The notes beneath the pieces are model-generated. The model ran no database searches. It was not told the origin of the DNA and saw only the letters and a program-made list of their open reading frames with translations. The position numbers were made by a program, and so were the translations under genes. Shown one piece after another: positions 21,459 through 33,319 of a stretch of DNA of 64,000 bases. Source of the DNA: Chrysopilus asiliformis (lineage: Eukaryota > Arthropoda > Insecta > Diptera > Rhagionidae); the NCBI GenBank assembly GCA_964034945.1, contig OZ035960.1, positions 45,117,002 through 45,181,001 of the forward strand. The letters run 5' to 3'. Each line of letters begins with the position of its first letter. Position 1 is the stretch's first letter.

Positions 21459-22158
21459 CAGGGAGTTCCAATTGCTTGGACCATTGATAAATGTGATAAA
21501 CGTCTAATGATTTTTGACATCTGTTTTCAGGTTTGACAAGTTCAGTCTTTGGCAATTTCAACCATGGAAAGATTAACAAACGACGTTAAACTTATTGAAG
21601 TCTATTACGAAAATGGGAGTTCAAACCAAAATGCATTTCGTGCACTTTGAGATTTTTTTGGTCAGCATAATGATGCCCAAGTTTTTTTTGGCCTAAATTG
21701 GATGCTATGGATGTCAATGATTTATGGTTTCAACAGGACGGCGCCACATGCCACTCAGCCAATGCAACACCGGCTTTATTGAATGAGAAGTTGCCAGGTC
21801 GCATTATCTCTCGAAACAGCGAAATCAATTGGCCACCAAGAGCGTGCGATTTGACGCCTTTGGGCTTCTTTCTTTGGAGTTATCTCAAGAATAAGGTCTA
21901 TGTCAAGAAGCCAACAGCAATTCAACAGCTGAAGGATGAGATAATCCCACGAGGCATATTCGTGGGATCGAGGAGCAATTATTCAGAGATGTCATCCAAA
22001 ATTTTGACCATCGAGTGGAGGTGTGCCGCCGAAACCTTGGCGAACATTTGACCTTTATTATCTTTCACACATAATTGCCATGTGCCAAATAACATGAGTC
22101 AATAAAGAAATCAAAAAAAACATCTGTTAACGTCGGTCCAAGCCATTGGAACACCCGA
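21459..22158 (+). mobile_element. Internally deleted DD41D-type mariner relative
   Basis: Ends CAGGGAGTTCCAATTGCTTG and the inverse of TCGGGTGTTCCAATGGCTTG are flanked by TA (21457-21458, 22159-22160). At 700 bp it is about half the usual length; the central part of the transposase is gone. Confidence 0.85.
21564..22051 (+). pseudogene. Deleted transposase, DD41D type
   Basis: A start (MERLTNDVKLIEVYYENGSS) runs to a TGA after about 28 codons. A large deletion then joins to the C-terminal part LWFQQDGATCHS ... INWPPRACDLTPLGFFLWSY. The second catalytic Asp is present in QQDGATCH. At the third position, 41 residues later, relatives carry Asp in LDFFLWG; here it is Gly. The tail AIQQLKDEI matches the family. 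Clearly non-functional. Confidence 0.85.
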
Positions 22159-22164
22159 TATATG

Positions 22165-23350
22165 CAAAACAGATTAATCAAATTTCCAAATTTTTTTATT
22201 TAGTTTAAAATTCACGTTGGAAGTAATAAATTCAGAAAATCGCAAAAGCATAAAATTGTCGATAGATTTAAGATTTTTTTATGGAATATGCACTATGTAA
22301 AAGTTATTGGAAGGACTTATCGTGATATTTTAAAAATTATTACTCGAAATTATAAATACATATGAGGTACTCGTATATAAATGAATAAAATAGTAATTTC
22401 GAGTTCAAGTGAAAAAGCAACTTTTCTGGCTTAAATTTAAACTTCAGTACGACAGTTTAAAAATATTTCATGAGGTTTAAAATAGTTCATGGAAATTGAT
22501 TTCACATCGGATTTTATGAAAAAGTTCATAAAACAAGGTTCCACTATATTTAAAAAAAAAACTCCAAAAATACATTTTAAGTGCCAAAAATGTAATCTGA
22601 TTGGAACGTTGTTTTTCGTAAACATTCTGTACGGTTCACAACAAGTGTGCGGTTCGGCTATCAGAGCATGAATATAACAGAAAGTATTTATAAATTCCAG
22701 CAAAAATGCAAATAAATATAAAGAAATGTGTCTTTCTGCGACCTTTCTTGGTAAAATGAAATTTTGAATAAATATTTATAGCATTTTATAACTGTATATT
22801 CTTGATTCCAATAGAATGACTAATAATCGATTTTAAAATTGAACAATGTTAAGAATTGCTCATGGGTTTGAGACGTCAAGCTCAACCAGAAACTTGAAGT
22901 GAAAATGTTAACGAGGCTACTCCTCAATCAGTTAAATAGCTAAGAAAAAAACCAACAACAAAAAAAAATCCACAAAAAAAAATTAGCAAAAAGAACTTGT
23001 TCGCATCTTACAAGGTCATCAGAAGACATTCCACTCGGTCGCTATATAAGACATTAGTTGCCTTCGTATGATAACTGCCATACCAGTGACCCCCTTCGGC
23101 TCGCAGGATGGAGGTAGAGTATATTCTGAGATTATTCTACGTTCAGACATTTTTTTACTGTCTTTATTTTTTCCCTCTTTGTACGAATGAAAACTCGAGA
23201 TTTGTCTGCATTGGAGCCGATGTATATACAAGTATGTATGTTAGGCTCAACAGCACCCATCAATATAATGTTGTCATCTGAGTCTTTTTATGAATATCGA
23301 GATCTTGGGTAGATCGAATGGAACGAATGGACTTTTAGAATGGAATAATT
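22165..23350. other. Intergenic DNA, no gene seen
   Basis: Nothing recognised; short ORFs overlap one another on opposite strands without coding bias. Confidence 0.45.
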
Positions 23351-23354
23351 AAGA

Positions 23355-23651
23355 ATGTGTTATTCGCCTCAATTGAAGCGTCTTTTGGAATACGACAGAA
23401 CTGAATTTTCGAGAATTTCTTTATTGTTGTCAAGTTATGGCATTGGGCATCACATGGAAGCTATATCAGATCCAGTAAAGAATAATTTAACAAACATGGC
23501 TATATGCCATCAGCTGATGTCCGGAAAATTAAACATCATTTCTAAAATCAGATCGACGTCTGGTCAATTTCTAGAATCCAGAGTGGCACATTTAAGGGAT
23601 GTACTAGCCGACTATAAGCTATGCTACTGGATTTGTCTCACAGTTGTATAA
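23355..23651 (+). CDS. Unrecognised 98-codon ORF
   Basis: The codon pattern is more mixed than surrounding AT-rich DNA and the product has a plausible composition (MCYSPQLKRLLEYD ... LRDVLADYKLCYWI). I do not recognise a family. It may be a remnant of a retroelement or a chance ORF; a run of this length is not rare in a window this size. Confidence 0.2.
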   Translation: MCYSPQLKRLLEYDRTEFSRISLLLSSYGIGHHMEAISDPVKNNLTNMAICHQLMSGKLNIISKIRSTSGQFLESRVAHLRDVLADYKLCYWICLTVV

Positions 23652-24460
23652 TTTTTAAGATTTCATTAATATCCGATTTTTTTTCTTCATAAAATAAAGC
23701 AAAGCAGGTAAAAAAAATTGAATAATGAAAAAAGTTGTATAAAAACTTTTTGCTTTTATGAAGAATAAAAGAAAGAATTGGTCAAAGATTCTTTAACGCC
23801 ATACGCTCAGCCTACAGCCCACCGAACTCGCCGATCACAAACAAATTTGTATGCGAAGCAAGCAAAAAAGAAAAAAAAAACAGAATCAAGGAAGTTTTAA
23901 CCCATTTAGGCCAGAAGCATCGATCTGCAAACTTTTTGGGAGAATTTTTTTTTCTAATTTCTATTTAAAGTTTTTTCTTGTCAAATAATACATGTCGAAA
24001 AAGTACTGGAAATAAAAATATAAAAAAATATATAACTCTTGTTCTTATACAAAATCTACGTTTCTGCACAATTAACCTGACGAATAAAATATTAGTTTAT
24101 ATAAAAAAAAGGATTTTTTTACAAAATCTGAAATATCTCAATAACGGTAAAAAATATCAATTTACGGTAAAAGACAAAAACGTAAAAAAATGTAATACCT
24201 TTTATTATGAGATTAACTGTTTTTTCGAAAATCCGTAAGTTCGCAAGCAATTCGAAAAAAATTTTTCTTTTCATTTTTCATAATTTCTCGATAATAGTAA
24301 AAGATATCGGATAATGGTAAAAGACAAAATTATAGCAAACATTATTCTCTTCAATTCATCTCATACCAAATTTTTTTCAAGATAATCGCCAATATTTTTC
24401 AAGATAATCGCAAAAAACCGATTTTTTTAAAATAATGGTATATCTCGATAACGGCTTCGC

Positions 24461-24485
24461 AATTGCCACGCGTTGCGAAGAAGTT
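24461..24485. repeat. 25-bp exact repeat, copy 1
   Basis: A 25-bp string containing TTGCCACGCGTTGCGAAGAA is identical at 26378-26402, although the surrounding sequence differs. Confidence 0.85.
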
Positions 24486-24614
24486 TGATACGGAGTTTTA
24501 GTAAAACACAAGGACGTACAAAATTTTATTGCCTCCAACTTTTGTTATACATAAGACTACTGAAAAACGCGTAGTTACGGAGTAAATAACAAAAAAAATA
24601 CGAAATTGCGATTT

Positions 24615-24860
24615 CTAGGTTATGTTAGGTTGGAGTGGCTGCCAAAAAGGTACACTTAGGCCAGAAATGACCCATTGTGATACCACGCGAATCTTGACGA
24701 TCCATTTCCCTATACCTCGAACCATTTGGAGCTTCTGATGAATCGGAATAGATCTGCGACGCTTGTGGCGCTTAGGTCTGCCAGATCGTTTAGGAAGAAA
24801 CTGCCCAAATGAGTTCTTCTGCGTTGATCTAATGCTGGGCAATAACAGAGAAGATGAGTT
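24615..24860. mobile_element. 246-bp insertion with 9-bp target duplication
   Basis: TTGCGATTT is present directly on both sides (24606-24614 and 24861-24869), and C1 and C3 lack the intervening DNA. The insert starts CTAGGTTATGTTAGGTTGGA, a phrase I recall from dispersed repeats in other flies. It contains a 75-codon minus-strand frame rich in Arg/Lys, probably incidental. Class unknown. Confidence 0.7.
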
Positions 24861-25132
24861 TTGCGATTTATAAAAAGCCGCAATTTTGGTAACTTCCGGT
24901 TAACGAATTTCCACCAAAAGTTGATAGGATCGTCCCATTTCAGGACCCAACATGCCTATAAAATTTCATGGGGCTAGCTCTATTAGTTTTTGAGAAATCT
25001 TGTACACAGACTGAGAGACAGACTGACAGACAGAAAGACGTTTTTGTAATAATGGTCCAATCGACTCAGGAGTGCTCGGGAAATGTTTATTAGGTAAAAT
25101 TAAGAGGTCGAAATTTTTCATGAATACAATGA

Positions 25133-25620
25133 GGGTATTCACAATCCTCTTTTAATTTTCGGTATTCGATATTTTCGGTAATATTAAAAGACTGAAAATA
25201 TTCTGCTGTGAACATCCCACAGCACAGATTTGAGAACAGCGCTTTTATTTGATACGTGACCAAATCATGAACTGCGAATTTGATTGTAAAATATGTCACA
25301 TACCTTTAAATCCATGTTTGATGTATTCTTTTGAATTTCTATTGTGGCAACGGCTATCAAAATTGAAAAAATTTGCAGTCCGATGAGATAACCAGCGAGA
25401 AAATTTGACAACTAAAAACATTACTAGCGCCACCCGCGGTTGATTCTTGATACCGAATACCCGGGCCGAAAAACACGACTCAAGGCATGTATACAATTAC
25501 CGAATCCGGTAATTCATTTTTACATGAACCAAGTTACCGTCTCGGTAAAAATCTGTTAAATTTGACTGAATTACCGAGCGGTAAATTTACCCGCAATTTA
25601 AAAGACGACTGTGAATACCC
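25133..25620. mobile_element. Z: TIR element with TGA flanks, PIF/Harbinger-like
   Basis: Ends GGGTATTCACAATCCTCTTT and the inverse of AAGACGACTGTGAATACCC are matched, with TGA on each side (25130-25132, 25621-25623). A 3-bp duplication suits PIF/Harbinger. The interior has several CGGTAA/TTACCG words. Confidence 0.6.
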
Positions 25621-25629
25621 TGAATACTT

Positions 25630-27430
25630 TATTATACTACGTATAAGAAAGTAATAAATCTGTATGTTTACAGAGTGGTGCAGAAATTATTGTCTGATTT
25701 TTTTTATGTATGAAATTTTGAGAGAAATTTGTAAAGAAAACTTTCATAGTCTGAGAGTGGTATGGTTTATACACACAGTGCCCTTTCATAGGCCTTATTT
25801 ACAAAATCTGAGTCGCTTTGTATCCATAACTTTAAATTCATAGCACACTTTCGTATTCAAAAACCTTTTTTTTGATATTCTGTATCTCCAGTTAAATGTC
25901 AATCTGTAAATTTACGCCGAACAAAAATGAGAACGTAAACTTAAATTAACTAATGTGATTCAAAAAGTACGAAAAATATGCAATTTATGAATAATATTTC
26001 TTACGAGGCATTTATGCGTTTTCATGAATTCCCTTAGTGAAAATTTCCTGTGGCCAAAAACTAAGAACTGTTTCTAAGATATCTTCTGAAATGTGTATTG
26101 CAAGCATTTTATTAAAATTCGAAAATTTCTATTGACCGAGAACTCTAAGCTGTGCCCAGTGTACAAAACTATCTGTATCTATTAATCGTTAAAATTTAAA
26201 ATTCAAAAAATTAGGAACTAACTGTTAGATTAGCCTGTAGATGATTGTGTCAGCACCTAGCACAGTCTCAATATTTCAATTTTCTGGCGTTTGGTTAAAT
26301 ATGCTACACATGCCTAAGTTTATATAATTTGGGATCAATTGCTTATTTTATTGCCAGCCAATTATATGGGAGAGACAAATTGCCACGCGTTGCGAAGAAG
26401 TTAGATTAGATCAAAGATCTTTTAAGAGCTGTATGAGGTCATGCTGAATTCTTAATTCATGTTGCAAGCGATGAGGCGTCATTGTTTGCTTTATCTTTTC
26501 CCCACCCGAGGCGGTATGCCAATCACTTTACATTTTCTATATAAAAATCATCGAAAATTATATGTTTTTTTTCTCAATATCAACAAAATACTAAACAATT
26601 TGCCAAGTAAGACTCTTCATTCTGTTTTTTAACTTCTCCAAAAGTACAAAGACCGGCAAAAAACCGCAAAAAGCGAAAAAAACGGTTTGATTATAAAATG
26701 CAAAGAAGCCAGAATATTTAAACAATTGATTGGAAACGTATAAATGGAATACTTTCTGGATCTGTGTACATAATTTTGGCTCTGAAACTTTCGATTGCGC
26801 ATTCAGACGTCTCGTCAATCGGTACGCATTTCGACATATGTTAATGGATTAGTCAGAGATATTTGTAAGTTGACACATTGAAATTTCAGAAATTCTACTT
26901 AAAAATGGAATTGGGTGTATTGCTGAATACTTCTCCAATCGAAGTCATGATATTGAGGTTAATTCTATGATACTTGAATCAGTTTTCACCTTTGTGTAAA
27001 AGTAAAATTATTCAGTGGCATAACTGAGAATCGGCGGCCCCGCGAAAATCTCATCAACCCCTCCCTGTTCTGTTAGTTATGGTCTTCAAGTTAAGTTGAT
27101 ACAATTACACTTTGATACGTATAAATTTACGCCAGACATTCTTAAAAAAAATGCGCCGCAGGCGAAATTTTTTCATAGTTTCTTTGAAAACCACGCACTT
27201 AGTGACAAAATTTGTCGTTTACATACTCGTATATTTTTCGTACTCGTATATTATGAAGTGTAGACCATAGGAAGCCCGCTGCGAAACCGGTATCTTGCGC
27301 CCCCTTTCTATTTCCCAAAAAAAAAAGTTGTAAAAATGAATTTTTGTGTGCCTGGAAATTTTGTAAGATCGATTAGAGAGACGATTTGTCTCAAATTTGT
27401 TTGCATAAGGGAATACATTTTTTTCTAAAT
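25630..27430. other. Intergenic DNA, no gene seen
   Basis: Holds the second copy of the 25-bp repeat (26378-26402) and one GCGCC motif at 27150-27172. Nothing else is supported. Confidence 0.45.
26378..26402. repeat. 25-bp exact repeat, copy 2
   Basis: Identical to 24461-24485; the next bases (TAGATT versus TGATAC) diverge quickly. Confidence 0.85.
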
Positions 27431-27432
27431 TC

Positions 27433-28004
27433 AAACATAACAAAAGCTATAATTGCCAATCTGGCAATCATTGGAGACCCGTATGGTGATATTCGTATCA
27501 AAATTCGAACAGTTGTACCAAAATTCCACTTTGAAGTCAAACTTTCCAATAAGATTTTTTAAAATTTATTCCAATGGGATTTTGATGTATGGGAGTTTTA
27601 TGTAGAATCATATCCTAAATAACTTTTGTTCTTGCCCTTTTTTGATAAGATGCACCGTTTTTGAGATATTCACAAAAACCGTTTTCGTTCGTCCATTTTT
27701 GCCCATTAACGAACTTAGCCTCGCATTTTACGAAAAACGGATCTGCGCAAAATTTCAAGTCTCTAGCTCAATCCGTGCGCCCGCAATCCGCGCCACAGAC
27801 AGACAGACGGACAGACAGTCAGACGGACAGACAGACAGACGGACAGACAGACGGACAGACGGACGGACATGCAGAAATTAATTATTTTTATCATTCTAAA
27901 CACACTGGTGTAATTCATTTTTTTGTGTGATACCGGGATCTTGGCGTTACAAACGGTAAGGCAAAGTGAATATACCCTTTGGTTTCACCATACGGGTATA
28001 AAAA
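27433..28004 (-). mobile_element. A-family DINE-1-like element, copy A4 (full length)
   Basis: AAACATAACAAAAG at the left and CATACGGGTATA at the right are the inverse of the family's 3' and 5' ends. The (GRCA)n tract at 27796-27870 is the longest in the window; frames reading RQTDRQTD through it are artefacts. The GGGGTACCCCCC block of other copies is missing. Confidence 0.85.
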
Positions 28005-29920
28005 GAAAGGTCCACATATGTTAAATCGAAAATTTCCCCATGAAATGAAAAGCAGGTTTTTTTTAAGAACCATGCAAAGCCGGTAGAAATTTTGTCCTAT
28101 TAAGGGCTTCCTTTCTGTTGGGGCCCTTCCGCATTGCGGGTGTTGCCCCACCCCCTAGCTCGTCCTAGTAGTTACACAATTCTTAACAACTTTTACTAAA
28201 TATATCATTCAAGAATGGCGTCCTCCATTAAACTTCAACTCAAATTCCATCAACAGTACAATAGCCTTATTGATAGCCGTCCAGGAAGAAAGTTTGAGGA
28301 TGGTTACAGTCGAATTATTATTTAACGTGCCTCTGCCTCTATTTTCTAATACATTTTAAAAGACCTTGCTTAATAATGCTTGATTAGAATTGACCAATTC
28401 GCTAATAAAGATGTAGAATAGTTACCGTCATGGTTTGTAATGACGACAAGAAACTCACCTGAAAATAAAAAAAATGAAAAAATTAGTGTACTGTCTATTT
28501 TAACAACAATTAATTATTCACTAGAAAATCAATGTTTTAGAGAATAAAATATGTAAGCAGTTAAAATTTTATATCGCTTCCTTTTATTTTAACTTGTCAC
28601 TTGTGATACTTTCACAAACGAAAACAACAGCAACAAAAAAACACATCAAAATGACTGATAAAACTCAACAAACCATTCTAATTGAATTAAAATGTCATAC
28701 AAAAAAGACGTTGTTGCGCTTACATTTCCAAGAATTACAAAAAAAAAGTTCTTAATCAGCAATTAAAAGTAGCGTGGAAGGCGTAAAAAAACTGAACACA
28801 TGTTGGCCTAATTGGTTTTTTTTTATAATTTAGCATATCAGGATATCGTTGACTGCAAATGCATATCGAAATATAAAAAAGATGATTTTATTCGCAAAAA
28901 AATCACACATATGTGAATATCATTTTTAAATATTTCGCAGTTCTCATTCATTTGATGATTGCAGGCCCGTGTCAGCAGTTTGCCCGCAACCATTTCTTAA
29001 TAAATCTTTTTGTTTCCATTTTTTTTTTTGATTTTTTCATCGTTATCTCTTCAACGAAGTCACATCTTTTTTATGATAGTGAAAAATAGAAAGATGAAGC
29101 CTATTTTTAATTATGCGAATTCCAGCTAAATAATTTCAATTCCTTGTCAAAGAGGAGGAAAAAATTATAAAAAATGATTTAATATTTGCCGATGAATTTT
29201 CTTATCGTTTCAAAATTAAATTTCATGTTTTGGTTTCGTTCAAAGGCCTCACACGCATTCGTTGTTTTGTTTTTTCCATACGTGTTTTTTTTGCAACGTG
29301 AATTGATGGAAAAACAGAGGAAATGGTCGAATATAATTGGTTTTTCCGGTTATTTGACGTTGTTCAAAATTGTTTGGATTTATTCACGAGTAAACAGAAA
29401 ATGAAACGGATACGTGAAAATAATCATATGGGGATAGTGTGTAAGTTTAATTCAAATCCAATCAAAACGTTAAATAAATGGAGAAAATCCATATAATCAC
29501 ATCGAGTTGGTGAACAGAGAATTTAATCTGGATTAAAAAGTCTCCTCTCTTATCAATGCTAATGCTAATATAAATGATACATTGACGTTATGTCAAGCAT
29601 ATGCGTAGATTATATTTCGCTTGACGTCGAACGAATCAAATTTCACTTTATCCTTCTCTATCAATTGGTAGACACGCCAATTTGTCAAAACGCTTTGCAC
29701 TAAACAACATTGAAGTTAAACAGCAAAAAAAAAAATCAACGAAAGAATTGTGATATCAAAGACGAAGAAAATTTTCTATATGTGAAAATAAAATTTGAAA
29801 ATCAGCAAAAAAAAAAGTTTTAAATTTTTTTCTTGCTTGAAAAATCTAACGGGGAAGAAAATTGTTACGAAATATTTTTTGAGGAGGTCTAGTCCTAGAA
29901 ATGTATCACCAAAAAGCCGA
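28005..29920. other. Intergenic DNA, no gene seen
   Basis: No repeat partner or coding signal was recognised. Confidence 0.45.
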
Positions 29921-29924
29921 GATG

Positions 29925-30185
29925 CAAACCAAAAGTTTTTATAAAACTCTGTTACAGCAAATTTCAAGTCGCTAGCTCGAAGTGTTCTCGAGTTATTTAA
30001 GATACGTAAAATGGACAGACCGACAGACCGAGAGACCGACAGACCGACAGACCGACAGACAGACAGACACACAGATCTACGGACATCCTCATATCTTTGA
30101 CTGAAAAGGATTTCGATCAGAAAGTTTTGGTCTGCCCCCGTTTTCGAGTCGCTATCCGCCATGAATGTGATACTCTATAGCAGAA
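29925..30185 (-). repeat. M: GTCY-microsatellite repeat related to families A and C
   Basis: Read on the minus strand, a (GTCTGTCG)n tract (30014-30070) is followed after about 40 bp by GAGCTAGCGACTTGAAATTT, nearly identical to the A-family core. The rest does not match A, C or W. Ends could not be defined. Confidence 0.55.
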
Positions 30186-30189
30186 GAAA

Positions 30190-32600
30190 ATAACAGAAAA
30201 GAACAGAGGCCGACACTCAATTTGGGTGCAATTGACATTAGGGTCTTTTTAGGATAATTTGGTATCGCTAATTGCGAATATGACAGTGGTTTGGCTGGGT
30301 CAGCTCTAGTTTTTGCAATAATGAGAGTAACCTTTAAGTACCCAGAAAAGCCACCGTGTTTATTTTGAAAACTAGAACTAAACTACAGCAAAATCACTGC
30401 CAGATTGTAACTCAGCGACTGCTAATCACCCAAAAAAAAACTAATAGTCGCAACCCACATGTCCCAGGTTTATTTGGACATCTGGTAACCCTTTTCACGT
30501 GTGTGTAATAATACTCTTCAAGTCTAGCGACATTTGATAACATTTGATAACATACATCAGGTAGGAAAACCCGTGGACAAACCATATCGTGTATGGTTGG
30601 TTTTATTTCGAGTATACAAAAGTCGGTTTCTTAGATCATTAAAAATGGTAACGCAATAAAAACTCTTTATCACCCATCAAAATTCAATAGTAAATTCATT
30701 TGTTTCATAAAATTATTACTACTAATGGAAAGTTTAGTCTCCCAAAAAAAATGGTATGAATATCGCTGAAAAACATATGTCTCCATCCTAAAGATTTAGC
30801 CATACATATGAGATTTTCTCGTACATGCTTCTGAATAATAATTAAAAACAACTCTACTGATTAATGAAATGCTTTTCCACCAAGCATATTGTTGTTGGTT
30901 TTTTGTCTAGTCGTATTTTATCCCTTTTTCCCAGTTGACTTGGTCCATTTTCACGAGTTAAATATAAAAATGGTGTAGCCAGTGTACACTCAAGTATATC
31001 TATGAAAATATCCATTAAGATTTAGATAAAAAGTACAATTGAACTACATCGTACTAAATGTATTACCACATTTAAAAACGTACTTGCTTTAACATTGCGA
31101 GCATATATGACTCGATGTCGCAGTTGTCTTTGCTAAGAAGTCGAGCAATGAAAACATGACACATGACCCATATCTGGTTCCGTAGGCACTTTGTCTTCTT
31201 TTCATTTCCCACAATCCATCAAGGAAGAAGTTTACCAAAGAAAAGGGACCGAGAACGACAACTACTATCACCATCGTTTATTATAATCAACTCCACTGGT
31301 ATTGGCGGCGCTTGTAGCCGAAGAATTTGTCAATTCCGCGCGGCATTCATTTCACAAAATTTCGAGGGTCCAATCGGTTCTACTTACAACCATACAAAAG
31401 CAACACCAAATCGTAAAACTGTAGAGATTTTGGTTCAACAACCTTGCTGAGTTCATGCTCCCTCTGGATTAAATGATAAAGTCCGATCCATCCATCCATC
31501 CATCCGTCCGTCCATTGGAGTCAAGAGTGCTTCGGGCAGGCACAACTTCCAAGTTAACTCGATTGAGAGAAAAAAATTAACTACACAACATATATGTATA
31601 GATACAGATGGCCATGAAACCGTCGGTTTATATGCGCTTCAAACAAAACACATATGTGGGGAATGTAATGGAACTCCTTCAAAAAAAAAAAAAAAAAGAT
31701 GCACGTGGCGTAGAGAGATGTGTTGTGCCCTTTTCAAGGATATACCATGTGGTAAGCATCAATCCTGGGAGGATAAACGACACATGATGGAGGAACAATG
31801 AATCGTCTGACGGTTCAATCATTTTGGGGTACCCTAACGACAGAGACAGGCTTTGCGAACATATATCAAAAAGGATCCACTTCACCATACGAGCATTATA
31901 TATAGTATCCCCCGACTATATACAGCTACATAGTTACAACCATTTAAACTATGTGTTAGAGAAACTTATGACCTTTTGTGAGGGATCAAAAAAAATTGTC
32001 CAAATTTTCAGGAGATTGTTCTTTTGAATTCAAGTGGGATACCCAAACATCCCCTAATCGAATTAAAAGTAGAATGGCTAAAACGAAATACCAAAAAAAG
32101 GACTACATGTCTAGGGAAAAGTTTTCCTTTCGCTTGATGAAGATTAATACCCCTGGCAACACCATGTGATGGGCCTGAAGTAGTGAGAAGGGGTAGGATC
32201 TTTTTTTTCTGAGTCAACCGGACACGTTTAGCATTAGAAGAGCCAAAGAGCAAAAGATAAACAAAATATTAAAAGAGGATTTCATGATATGAATTCATTC
32301 AGTCAGCCTTCTTACGATTTATTTGATTGGGTTACTTGAGACGTCTACATTTGGTTTGTTCAGAATTCAATTTTTTCTTCTAAACTCACTCTTCAATCCT
32401 AGAGTCAGTCACTTGTCATCCGTTCACCTAAATGACACCACCATCGACTCGTTTTAGTGCGGGCGCGCACCGCATGGGCAAGCATGCAGAATGGTGCCAA
32501 AGTGGCAATTGGGGTTTTTAAAACACCTTGAAAAACTAGTATTTCAGTGTGCATCGAAGTAGATTTAAGTAGAATAAAGCAAAAAGTAAATAAGTAAGTC
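30190..32600. other. Intergenic DNA; a decayed inverted pair and an ATCC/GTCC tract
   Basis: 30240-30500 shows weak inverted similarity (GACAGTGGTTTGGCTG versus CAGCAAAATCACTGCCAG) that may be an old TIR element. An (ATCC)n/(GTCC)n microsatellite is at 31487-31515 and a 17-base A run at 31681-31697. No gene is supported. Confidence 0.45.
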
Positions 32601-32607
32601 GAAATAC

Positions 32608-33307
32608 CAGGGTTGTGAAAAACCCGTTTTCAAAAAAAAAGCCCAACCCACTGGTTTTTTAAGGTTTTATTGGGTTTTTTGGGTTTTTAAAAACATTTTG
32701 GCTAACATCAAATATTAAAAATGAATTATCTTGTATTTTTCTATTGCAAATAAAACGGTAACATCTATAATTAATATCAGGAACTCGTACTACCTAATAT
32801 AAATAAAAAAAATCAAAATTTTTTAGAACATAAATTATATTAATAAATTTTTCAATTTTTAATTATCCTTTGTAACCACATCACTTCTTTTAATTAACCA
32901 AAAAAGTTTAAGTTTACCAGTAAAATTAAAAAATTTAAACTGCCGCGAAAAACGTTAAAATTTGTTTGTAATGGACACGAAGACGAAGAGTAGAAGAGTA
33001 AAGACGGCTATTTCTTGTTGAAAAAGTTCCTGAATTATTATTAAACACCACTCAGGAAGAATTTTCCCACTAGTGGATTTCATGAAAACTTTTACTTTTT
33101 AAATATAATGTACTTATTTTTATCTAATATTGACAATTAAAACCAAATATTTAAACCTTATTGGATTTTTTAATGGTGTTTTATGCATTTTTTTTTTGGC
33201 TTTTTTAATGGTGTTTTATGCAATTTTTTTAGGATTTTTTTGTGTGGGCTTTTTTAAAAAAAAAACCCAGTGAGTTTTTTGGATTGGGGAAAATAATAAC
33301 AACCCTG
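32608..33307. mobile_element. Q1: hAT-like non-autonomous element
   Basis: Tips CAGGGTTGTGAAAAACCCG and ACAACCCTG are inverted. Flanking octamers CGAAATAC (32600-32607) and CGAAATGC (33308-33315) match at 7 of 8, the hAT duplication length. Interior collinear with 63292-63962 in reverse orientation. Ends carry GGGTTTTTT-rich tracts. Confidence 0.85.
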
Positions 33308-33319
33308 CGAAATGCACTT

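Larger units (their letters stand above)
24010..25060 (-). mobile_element. C-family interspersed repeat, copy C2, with an insertion
   Basis: On the minus strand it begins with a GTCTGTCAGTCTGTCTCTC tract, then the core GAGCTAGCCCCATGAAATTT, GTTAACCGGAAGTTACC, ATTTTGTCTTTTACC and TTACCG-rich blocks, collinear with C1 and C3. A 246-bp element (24615-24860) interrupts it. It also carries an extra segment around 24461-24485 not seen in C1 or C3. Confidence 0.7.

Noticed and set aside
24617..24635. Telomere-like TTAGG words
   Set aside because: Only one or two scattered units inside a dispersed 246-bp insertion, not an array.
27661..27930. RQTDRQTD-type ORFs in A-family and Helitron copies (also 17986-18223, 37649-37949, 44908-45165, 53081-53269)
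   Set aside because: They are translations of (GTCY)n microsatellites; the same pseudo-proteins recur wherever the repeat occurs.
30240..30500. Possible old TIR element
   Set aside because: Inverted similarity is weak and no target duplication or second copy was found.
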